A stretch of 40,572 nucleotides of DNA from positions 1 through 40,572 of IMG/VR virus record IMGVR_UViG_3300006790_000040, one strand, 5' to 3'. The notes beneath the pieces are model-generated. The model did not search any database. It worked only from the letters and a program-made list of their open reading frames with translations, and had not been told where the DNA came from. Shown here piece by piece: positions 12,416 to 24,400 of the stretch. Position 1 is the stretch's first letter. The number at the start of each line of letters is the position of its first letter. A program made the position numbers and the translations under genes. This DNA comes from a virus.

Positions 12416-15400
12416 TTAATAGCCGCTCATTGAGCGCCTCATCATCGAGCGCCGTATGTCTTCCATGGACCTAGGCCCACTAGAACGCCCAGAACCACCC
12501 ATTTTACGTAGTATTTGCTCCCTAATGCTAGACGAGCTGGACCGGCGAGAGCTTCCTCCCTCTGAGGAGGGCTCCGCTTTACCCTCCCACGGGGTCACTC
12601 CAACCCGCTTTCCGTATTCATTATAAAGATCCAGTGCTCTGACTATGTCAGACCTGTACTCACTTGGGATGGCCTGGATCAGGCTATCGAACTCAGCCTT
12701 GGTGGGGAGCGCGTTGAAGACCTTGCGGGCTGGGTGGTTATACCTGAACGCCTCCTTGATCTTGTCCTCGATCTCTTCCTCGCTCTTACCAGCTTCTCTT
12801 AAAACAGCTTCAGCAGCCGAGCGCGACTGCTCGAACATAGCGCTGTCATTAGACAGTGCTGCGATAGCCATATTCTTAAAGTGAGGCTTACTAGCATTCG
12901 GAACCCCGCGTATGCCTATCGGCTTGCGTATGTCGAGCCCCTGCCCGCGCCCTGCAACTCGCACCCAGTTCTCGATGTTTAACCTGTTGGTTACTCTGGC
13001 CTCTTGGTTGTCCAGATCACCGAGGGTGTTCACGACCTGATATGCCTCTAAGTACCCTGATCCACCGGCAGTCTGTATTGCTGGGCGGACAAAGTTCTGA
13101 TAGTCGACCGGCATACCTGAGCGAACCCAGTAGGCTAGTGTTTCCCCTGTGCCCATGATCATGGAGATAAGGAACACTCGGTTCTCGATCCTGAAGTCCC
13201 GTCCTGTCGCTGGGTTAATCGCGCTATTAATCGCGTCCCCAGCCATGCCGAAGGTGCCAACCCGATTAAGCCGGTCCATTAGTGCCACACTGAACTGGCC
13301 AGCATTAAACCCATCTTCGTCCCAAGCGTCCTTAAGCTGCAGCACGTTGGCCTTCTTGCGGAGGGCTTTCTCTTCCCAGCGCTCCCTCATCCAGACAAAG
13401 GCTAGGCTCATTGGAATGATAGCCGTGTAAGGCATCAAGCTCTGAAGCAGCAGTCGGTAGGAGAACTCACCGCTCTTATCAAATGCCCGGAAGTCACTAA
13501 CAACGTCTGCGGTCTTAGCAACCGACCAGCCCATAAGCGGGTTAGTTAGGCGGCCAGCCTCTGAGGTGTACACAAACGTGGGCCGCGATTTAATCGAGGT
13601 CTCCTTAGTGATCTCAGCTTGAGCCATAACACTCAGGTTACGTAGCTGCTGGTCAGTGAACGGGTGCTGCCTGTCCCTGTTCCGGCGGAACCCTTGAGCA
13701 AGAGTCTCTAGAGACATGCCGTACTCAGCGAGTTTATTGACCATGTACTCAAACGCCTCCTTAGGGTAGCCCACAGACTTGTGGTCCAGTCGGTACCCCT
13801 TCTCGACATTGTTAGCGGGGTTTGAGTCTAGGTGATCTGCGGCCTTAATCACTAGCTCATTGTAAGCCTTCCATGTGTTAATGACGTTGGCTGCGTGCAT
13901 CCACTGACCCACCTGAGTAAAGATTGCCTGTGGCTTCAGCGTGGCGTACTTCACATCCGAGCCCATGCTGCCTGCGCCCATGATGCCAGTTCCCAGCATC
14001 TCGCGCACTACACGCGAGCTCTTAACAACGAACCTCTTGGTTCCTCGGCGCAACCTATTGAAAGCCCCAGAGGTCACAGGGTTACCGGATAAGTCGTACT
14101 CCTCGGTACCAATAATCTCACGGTGCATGGCAGAGTGAATGCGGTCCATGCCTCCCACCATCGTGTCCATATCCCCAAGGTTGGTGCGGGTGTATTCCTT
14201 CTGCCATCCGCCATCCAGATCCATCTGCCTGCCGAAGGCTTGGAACAGGGAGCCAAACGCCTGCTTGAACATGTTCAATCCCTTGAGAGACTGGCCGGAG
14301 CCTATTCTATTTACACCGTACTTGGAGAACGGCATCACGAACATGGAGCTTGTGTCGACCAGTGCCGTCTTGAATGACTGGACCACAACACCTGTAAGGG
14401 CTTGTAGCACCTCGTAGGCCGAACCCATCTCAGCCGGGGTAGAGGCAGCCTCATTGCGAACCATCATCTTAACAGCTTTGCCGAGATCGTTTGCTAGGCC
14501 CATATTGGTTCGGGCACCAAGTATGATCCTATATCCACCCTTACCGTATTCCTTCTCAGCAGCAGCGCGTTGCTGCTTGGGGGTTAGCTCCTGAATGCTT
14601 TCTAGGAAGTTGACCTGCTTCTGGAAGTCGTTCTCCGCAGCTTTCAGATCCCTCTCTAGGCCCTCAAGGTTTTGCCCGAAAGATGCTTGTAGCGCGAATG
14701 TTCTCACTATCGAGAGCACCTGTTGCTCCTCGAAGGTCATGTAATCAACCCACTCGGACGGGAAGCCCTCTGCAGCACGCGCATCGAGCATAACTCTATT
14801 CATGCCGTCGCCCGTCTCCCGGATCTGTTTCGGGTCGGCTGTGTAATCTAAGTTAGTGTACAGCGTGTTAAAGATCGACTGCAGCGTGTGGGCAACCTCA
14901 CCAACGTAAGTGGCTCTCTTGGCAGCGTCATTTACATCACCACCAGTTGCGGCGTACAGGTTATCAGCAAACGCGAGCATGTCGCCGTCAGCGGCTGCCT
15001 CGTAGGCCTCTTGAACATCCGAGCGGGCGGCCATCATCTGGAACTCACTGCCCTCGGTGCCAACATACTGAGCCTCGGAGAACACAGACTCACCCTGCTT
15101 GAGCGCCAACGGCCCCAAGAACTGAGTCCAGACATTGCCCTTATTCTGGCGGATAAGTTGAGCCCGAACCTCGTCATCCCTGCCATCGAGAAGGGCTTCA
15201 GTAATGCTGTCCCGAACCTCTACAGGGGAGTTGTTGCCCATTGCCTGAGATCCGTCTTTCCTAGTACGCATACGACGCCACCCATTACCCGCCTTGCCCA
15301 TCTCTGCGGCCACACTTGCAATAGGTGCGGATATCTGACGGCTAACAGTAAACAGCTCAGCGCCCACTGCCTTGCGGAAGTAAGGAGCAGCGCCCCTATC

Positions 15401-18400
15401 GTCCAGAACCAGTAGGCCCATCTCCTGCTTCTGCTCGAGGAGAGCGCTACTCATTTCGCCTGTCTTATTAAGCAGGTTCTCAATCGCCGCCCAAGCTTCA
15501 TCGTCTGATCGGATTGCGAGACCAACCTCAGTGTCAGTGCTCAGCATCTTCCTGATATCTTGGAAGGCCTTACGCTTCGCTTCCTCAACGCTCTCACTCC
15601 CATCCAGCAGTTGCTGGTTGTTCTCGAAGTATGCAAGCGCAGGGTTGTAGACATTCTTACGGAACAGCTCCTTAGCCCCTTCCCTACCCTTGTACACCGC
15701 AGTGATGGCGTCACGCTCAGCGAGCGCCCACTGATGTGAGATAGGCTCAAGCATGGTGTGCCTCTTAGACAGGCCAGCGAACTTGGAGATCATGGTGCCT
15801 ATGCCCTTTAGGACAGGTGACCCGGTCTTCTCGATTTTGTCTTGGAAGGTTCCAATGACCTTAAGCACAGCACTCCGGCGTGCGGCCTCGTACTCCCCAA
15901 TGTTGAGCTCATTGCTCAGTCCTTCGTAAGTTCTCTTAACGAAGTTGTACGTCTTGTCCTTAACTCTGCCAGGGGCGTTGAGCCACAGATACATCCGCTC
16001 AAGGTCAGCCGCCATCTCACCCCTAGCCTTAGTGGCGTCCTCTGGGATGTATGTAAACATCTTGGGGGTTTCCTTAGAGAGCATCTCTGAGGTTTGTTCC
16101 GGGCTGGTAGGCACCAAGTACTCGGCTCCCTCGGACGCGACCCACAGCGACTTCTGGGTCACCGTGGACTTAGGCCCTTGCTCCACGCCCAGCTTAGACT
16201 CAAGGTCAGCCATCGCGGCCAAAAGGACAGGTCTGGTGCTGTTGTCGAAGTCAACAAACTCTCTGGATATCTTGAGTCCGCGCATCTTCTTGCGGTGCTC
16301 CCGCTTATGCTTGTTAAGCTTAGTGAGCACGCGCTCCACATGCTTGGCGTAGCGCTTGTTAAACTTAAGCATACCGCGAGCTCTCTGACCGGCATCCTTG
16401 TCAGGGTCCATCGCCACCTTAATGATCTCGTTCGCCTTACCTCGGTCAGCGTCCTTACGCAACGCAGCCAGCCCGAAGAAGTGGCTGTTTCGTCGAGCGA
16501 ACGCTGCCATCAGTGCTAGTGCGGCGTGTTGCTGGGTTGCGTCTCCAGGTGCGATCATCTCTAGCGCTCTGGCGATATCATACCGATCCTCCTGCGAGGC
16601 TCCGGGCTCAGACCTGCGGTTCTCGATCAGCAGCTTAACAGTGTCAGCTAGGCCCTGAGCGTTTAAGTCTACGCCGGACTTAGCGATCTCCTCCATGAGG
16701 GTTAGGAGCATAACTTGAGAAGCCTCCTCCTCACCTTTAGCGGGCTTAGTTAGCCTGCGGGCGACAGCGTCTACGGACTTGCCGTAGTTATTCATGTTGG
16801 GGAACGCCCGGAGCATGGCCCCAATCAACCCAGCCTCAGGCCCTTTAGACTTTTGCAGATCAAGGACGTTAATAAAGTTCCTCAGCTCTTTCTCCGCCGC
16901 CTTAGCCAAGACCTTGGCGTCATCGTAGTTCTCGATGAGCTCTGTGAGCTCCTTGTTGCTCGTGTTTACGCTCTCCTGCTGCTTGTCTATTGAGTGCTCA
17001 GCCTTGATCCGGTTTCTCTGGATGTTGGTGTAAGCACGCAGCAGCAAAGAGTACGCGTCACGCATCGCCCGATCCTTGGAGGTCAGGTCATCAATGGAAA
17101 CATTTACTGTCTGCTCACCAATATCCACCAGTCGCTGGTTGATGAGCTTAAGCATCTCGTCGGGAGACTTAGCGAGCCTGCCCATTTGCCGGACAAATGC
17201 CCCGTACTCCAGTTCTCGCTGGTTAAGCTTATCCGACTTGAACTTGTCGAACATGCTCTTCATCACAGAATCAACGTGGCCCCATGACGCAAAGTTCTGT
17301 TTAAGTGCTGACTGCCGATCCAAGTCCGTGTCCGCACTAACCGTTGGGTCAGTGGATATGCTGGTAGTCTTGTACTTCGTTGGGTTGCCAAGCCTGACTC
17401 GACCAAGGTCATCATCAAACTCCAACGGCCTAGACATTGTTTTTTGGTCTAGTATAGGAACCCTCGAGGCCTCTTTGCCGTTTGCAGCCCTTCCGTACAG
17501 GAACAAGGTATCGTATACCGCTTCCTCAAACGCAGTGCCCTCCAAAGTAAACTCACCAAACCTATCTTCGTACCCAAAGGTCCTCCGCATTGTTTTGAGT
17601 ATTCCCTTAAATAGGTCAACTATCTGAAGCTTAACGGACTCATAGAAAGTCTCCCCTTGGGAAAGCCCTTCCATTTGGGAGAGGATTTTGAATAAATCAT
17701 CCTCCGCTGATGAGACCTCAGCGACGAACTCATCAAGGTTTTTCAGGCCGTAAACATCCCTCCACGCCCCAGACTCCCCTGCATTCTTGTCGACCTCCTT
17801 ACGAGCCCTCATTAAGAGCCGCTCCAGTCGCTTAAGAGATCTTGTAGCTTCCTCAGACAGGAGCGCACTGTCCCCACGTTCGTAGTTCTCTATAGTGCGA
17901 CCCAGTATGGAGTGCGAGAACTCATGAACAATAGTTCTAGCTAATGCGCGGTCATCTTCAATCTGCCTTAAGTTGACCGTAACTGAGTTAGATCCCACAC
18001 CTCCGTCACCGTCTGATTCGTCTACCTGCCACCCGGCGAACTTCTCATCCTTATTTACCTCAATCCCGAACCTAGTATTTTCAGTCACGAAGCTAGAGCT
18101 CTTTAGCAGCTCAATTATGTCAGAATAATAATCGTTGCTTAGCAGCGAATTAGCCCAGTCCAAAGCATGGGTCGCCGTAAGGAATTGATCCTCACCCCGC
18201 ATAGCGTCCCTGTAGTAAGCGATGGACTCAGCGTCGGTATCGAACTTGTCCGCGAGAGATGTTGTAATTGAGCGACCACCGCTTTCAGCGTCTAAGGCTT
18301 TAACTGATGGGGACTTACCAGTGATCTGGCGCTCACCAAACGCAACCAGGCTTGCAGCAATCTGCTCAGGTTCTTTGTGCTCTTGCCCGGTAATCCGCCG

Positions 18401-21400
18401 GTAAATCCGCTTAATGAACTCCACAAACTTCTGCCAAGCACTGGCAGATTGTTCGTTCTGCTGAGCGATGCGCCGGATTTCCTCTAGAGCACGAACGCGC
18501 TCCTCCTCCACACCCTGGTCCTCGTTGTACAGCTTGTTTACCGTTGTGCTGATATCGTTTCTCTGTGTCTCCGTCAGGGAGTTCCAGAGCTCTTCGAAAG
18601 CTTCTCGGGTTTCATCTCTCCAGGCTGCGTGGCCTATTTCGTGGTCTACCTTGAACTCAACATCCTGCGCCTCAATAACGTCTAGGTTGAGCTCAACCCA
18701 GCTTTCAGATCCGTTACTGGCAAGCCGCGATTCCCATGCGCCAGTGCCTGTGCGGGAGTCAAGCAAGGATGGTATTTCCTCAAGCGAGGAATCATCTGTC
18801 GGTTGGAACTTGCCCAATAGTTCATTTCGCTCCCTTGCTGAGAATTGAGTCCTATCAAAGTTTCTTCTCAGGAAGCGGTCACTTTCAACGCTACCCTTAA
18901 GGCTGAATAATTCAGCCATATTCTCATGGAATGCATAGTGTATTCTGTAAACATCCCCCATGGATAAAGGCTTGCCAGACTCTGAATCCACAACGTCCAT
19001 GTTGACAAAGGACAGCCCGGAGGCCTCGGCGTGTACTACTGAATGTTCAACAACTTGTCTTGAAGACTTTGTACTGACTGTCGTGGGATTGTATAAGATT
19101 ACCGCATCAGCATTTTCTAACACATCTTTAGGAAGACTAAGCTCAACGTCAGGAGATAAAGATACATTCAGGCCGGTGTGAATTATTATCGAAGGCACAG
19201 AATTTTCCTGAAATCTATCAAATTCCTCTTTTGTTGTGAGGGCGTCTAAGCGCATGGTTCCACGACCATATACGAACTCTCCGTATGCTTTTGAGCTTAA
19301 TTTAGGTAGGCTCAACTCAGCCTTCGGTCTTTCACCTGTCTTCTTAAGCTCTTCAGCCGCCGCGTTGTCGCCTGTCTCATTGGCGTAGTAGGTGGCAGAG
19401 CCATCCATGTAGTGCCTAAACCCTTCAGAAAGATCCCCACCCATAACCTTGCCAGCTGGTATGTCATAGAATCTCTTTATGCTACGCCCTGTGAAATACG
19501 CGCCAATTTTCTCCAGCTGGGTTAGGTCTCTTTGCGGGCCTTCAATTTGTTTGACCGGGTTATTATTCTGAAATGTAACTTCATCAACTTTTTCTAGATT
19601 CGGCATCGAAAGGCTTCCACCTCTCGAGGTTATTTCCGAAGCTTCCTTAGTGTCTTTGAAGACGACTTGTGTAGAAATCTTTTCCTCCCCCTTAATATCA
19701 TAGAGTGCAGGATGTATTTTGTTTGTATCGCTCTCACCATAAGCTAAGGGGGGCTCAATTTTAATTATGCTCGCTCTCTCGATCCCCTCAACAACAATGT
19801 CGTTTGCAGTATTGGCATTGAAACTATTAACGAATGAAGGGGCCTTAATATTAATGGTACCGCCCCCATAGCCCAGCTCGCCTGCAGACGCCATCCCCCC
19901 ATGAACATTCACTCGATCAACAGTCTCCCCAGCCCAGGTTAGATCAACTGGATCTGCTGAGGTTAAATCAATGTTTATATCAGCGCCCCTAGCACCTTCC
20001 TTGCTGGCAAGGTTCCGGTTGTGCTCATTGTTTAATGAGCTCAAGCCTTGGCTATCTAAGTTATAGAGAATGGCCCATACAAAATCTGAGTATCCCTCCT
20101 CGGCTGTCGCCACATCTCGTACAAGGGAGTCTCGGGTATGGTGGATAGGCCCCAGTTCAGATTTGCGTACATTCAATACCACACCGTCATCCGCGTCTTC
20201 CATATTTCGACGCACATCTAATGAAGTGACAGCCTTGTCGTTCCTGGCGGTAACACTCATAATGTCAATTACGTCTGATCCACTGAGTCGGCGTAATGCC
20301 TCAATCTGAACTTCATCTAGCGTCACAGCCCTACGAGCATCAACTTCAAGCTCTGCATCAGTAGCAGACCTAGTCATATCAACTCCATCTGTAGATCTTA
20401 ATTTTAGCGGAACACGCGAATCACGACCTGTCTTAATTGTGGAGTCTCTAATAACAACGTCATCTCCAAAGGCTTCTATCTCCTGGAGATTGAACCCCTC
20501 AAAACTCACGCCCTGAAAACGGAAATCCACATTGGTTGATATTCGATTCAGCTTTGGTGCGATAAAACCAGCATTCTCAATATCAAACGAATCTGCCTCC
20601 ACTTCCTCCAGTAAGGGGGCGTTGATCTTAAGATCAGCGAATGAGAGCCCAGACCCGATGCCGTCGATTCTTACCGATCCTTTAATTGATTTTAGCCTAC
20701 TTAAATCAATGGTGATATCCTCGTCGGTCTCTGCATCAATATTTCCCAAACCTTTAGGGCCTTTAAAATAAATGATGAGATCGCCTCCCTCACCAATCTC
20801 CTCTAGAAAGCTGAGGTCAATAACGGGATTGCTGTCGGTAATCGACCCACTGACAAGCAAGGGCTTGCTTAGTTTGGCAGGCTTTGTATCGCCTTCCCTT
20901 GCGGGAAGGTTGTCTTTTAGGAAAGACTCGACCTCTTCCGAGAAGAAGGATTCCCCACCATCTCTCATTCTCCTCCTTATCCCGCTAAAATCCTTGGTCC
21001 TGGTTTCAATTTCCCCAGAATCAAGGTTGTACATCAATCCACCAGACATGTATTCGTATAAGATATCGTCAGCCTCGCCAGTTTGCGAAAGCTTGATTAC
21101 GGCCTTCTCGAACTTCCTGTCGCTTATAAAGTCTTCAGCACCTGGGATCTTTTCACTCAAGAGCCTAGCCTCTGCGATCCCCATGTAGCTTTGAGGAAGG
21201 GACTGATTTGAGTTGCGCCCCCTCGGCGGCTCACCAATCTTCCCTTGCTCAAGTCTGATCGCCACTTCCGCCTGACCGTTTTCAAAGTAAATATGGAAAT
21301 CACCTCCGGCCAAGTAATTACTAGCCGTGCTGTTGGCCCTTATGCACCATGGGGTACCGGCACACGCCTTACTCAGCTCATCGGCAGACTCTCTGCCGCT

Positions 21401-24400
21401 GTAAACCACCCAGCCTTGCTTGCCCTCCCTGATGTTGTCCGCCTTCTGCTTGGCGGTCATGTCATTGATGCCCTGAACAAAGGCGTCCTTAGCTTTTTTG
21501 CCCTCCCTAAGGTGGTTCCTAATAAAGAGCAACCCGTCCATGTTTATGTCCATCACCGGCACTCTGTTTGAGTCCGTGATTCTGGTAGTCCTTCCAGTGC
21601 CTGGGTTTACGTTAAACCTAGTGGCCATAAGGATTATCATGGCTGCCTCAGTGGGTGAGAACTCAGCATCACTGGGGTCCGGCGACCCTTCTGCGATAAG
21701 TGTTGGGAGGTCGACCTTGTCGCCCAATTTATAAGCCAGTGCTTTTAATGAACTACTGCGGTCTTTGTTTATTTGGTTGGCCTCATGGGAGAGCGCGATA
21801 GCCAGTCGTTCTCTGCCTTCCTCATCACGGGAAATTTTATACAGCTTTCGGCCCAAGTCAGAGGCCCTCAAGGCATCAATAGGGTTGGACATGTCGACCT
21901 TTTCCCCAGTCACCTCATCAACAAAAAAGTTCTCTACTGTTAGCTTTGGCCCATTTACATTGGGTAGCAGATACGGGAGCCTGCCCATATCTTTCTTTCG
22001 GTACCTTTCCGTAGGTTCTAAACTGAAATACTTATCATCAATAAGCGTATCTGGTCTCCTTACCAGTTCATTGAAATAACTTGGAAGCGGCCCACCACTC
22101 GATTCGACATCCAGCACCCTATCCACTACCTCGCCCTCAGACAGGAACCCTTTCTGCGCTGCTAAAATAAATTCCTGCGCTATCAGGTTGACTTCCCTCT
22201 TCTCCTTAACCGTTCCGGGGAGAAGCGTAGCCCCAGGCCTATCCAGTTCGTCTGAAATCTCACTGTACTCGTCGGGGTCGTCGTCGTTCTTAAGGAACTC
22301 AAAAGAACTTTGTGGATCAGGGCTACGCATCCCGTCCAGCGCTCTGGCGAATTGAACCAAAGTGTTGTCCGGGTCTTTGAGGTTCTCGATGTCCTTGAGC
22401 GAGTAAGAGAAGTCGCCAATCTTGAAGACGGGGCCATCTCCGCCCCGCACTAATTGAACCTTGTTGTTATCAGAAAGCTCTGGGCGCTTGGCAAATAAAT
22501 CATCCAGTGCTGCACGTATGGCAGCCTCTCTCTCGCTGCGAGGTTTAAGGGCCTCTTCATCCGCAAGCTCAGCCTGCCGCTCAGCCTCCTCTACAGCTGT
22601 CTTAGCTTGCTCGTCAGCCTTGGCGTTGTGGTCAACCGCGTAGGTGGAGTGAGGCACCACCGCTCTGTTAACCTCAACAAGAGAGTTTGTGTATTCCGTG
22701 GAGCTCCCGCCTTCGCTAGGCTCTAGCTCCGCCTTACCGAAATGGTTGGCTACTTGGACTGCACCCGCCGCTGCATCTCCTTGAGACGAGCCATCTTCTC
22801 CGCTAACGCCACCACTTTGTCCAGTTCCCCCCGCTCCTGCAGCGTCTGCAGTGTCTTGTTGATCTGCTCCGGGGACGGCTTCTTCGATTCCTTCTCTGAC
22901 TTCATAAATTTGTTTCTTTAATTTTGCGGCAATGACCGCGACGTTTCCATCTTTAAGTTCTTGGCGCTCTTCGGCGCTGGTGCTGGACTCGGCTAGTTGG
23001 CTTGGGGAGTATATGGCGTTGATTAGATCGCCATCCGACATGGACCCAGTTTGGTCTACCAGCAGGTTTTCTACAGTTTCAGCAACCCAAAGGGCCATAT
23101 TAAACCCTAAATCCGGTGTGTCATCATCGACGACCACATTATCAATAATGCTTACGATCTCTGCCTGCACACTCTTGATGGACTCAGCCAAGCTCTCACT
23201 GCTAGGCAGCTCTTCAGTGGACGCACTAACTATTGTGTCTGTGTCTTCCGCGAACTCACGCTCCTGAACTCCTGTTTCGCTGCGTAAGCCTGATCGAGAA
23301 ACCGCAGTCTGGCTGCCTTCAGCCATGCTAACATACTGAGCACCTTCATCTGCCACGATCTCATTAGTGACACCTGCTTGTGTGGTCGCTGTGAATGGGG
23401 CTATGTCAATCGCTTCAGCCTGCCTGTTCCGTGTGCGGATGAGGGTGTCACGAAGGGTGTTGTACTCAGACTTAGTGAGGTTGTACCTGAGAGTGCTCTC
23501 CCTTAGCTCCTTTGAGGCTCTTACCGGAACGGCGAGCTTCATCGACCCAATCACGGAATAGTTTTCCATGATCTCACTCAGGTCTTTCTGGTAGGCTTGG
23601 CGGCGTGCCACGCTCTCCTTGCTTGGCGCGAACACTTTAAACCTGGTAGCCCCCTTCTTAGCCTTGGACGTACTAGCCGTCGATATTGGGACAATAACAA
23701 TCTTGTGGTCGTTCTCGTCGGCGCGGCTTTTGTGCTCAAGAACCACCATCCGGTAGGACACGGATTTATTGTGATGCTTAGAAACCCTGGCTTTGTTGGT
23801 GAGGATTGTTCCCAGTTCCTCGAAATTGTCTTTAGGCGCTTTGGTGATAGCCTCGTTAAGCCTATCAGTCGCCACCTTACCCGTCTCACTAACATCGTAG
23901 AAGGCAGGGTAGACAAGGTCACTCTCATTACCTTCCATACTCCTGTCCTCAAACACGGCGGGCATCTGCTGCCAGTCCAGCATCATGACAGGCACACCAC
24001 TGACGGTGTCTATTTCCCCAGCACTAAGCCTTCGGAGCTCTTCCAGTTGCAGCCCAAGCTTATTGGTCTGCATTATGTATGCATTCTTTAGAGTTGAGGC
24101 AACCTCTCTTGCTCTTGGATTAGAGTCTGGGTTCTCTTCTAAGATCTCGTTCAGCCTTGCATTCACTTGCTGCATTTGGTCGACATCAGAAGGGACAGTT
24201 AAAGTCTCAACCACATCCTTACCGTCAACCGAGTACGTGATAGCGTACTCTCTAGCGCCAAGCGCTAACTCCATGCGGCGGTTGTATTCTTCTGAATCAG
24301 GGTCCAACCCCTCGAGCTGCGCCAGCTCTTTTGAGTTATCGAAGCCTTTCTCTACCTTAGCATTGCGATCCTCGATCTCCTTCTCCAGCTCTGTGATGCG

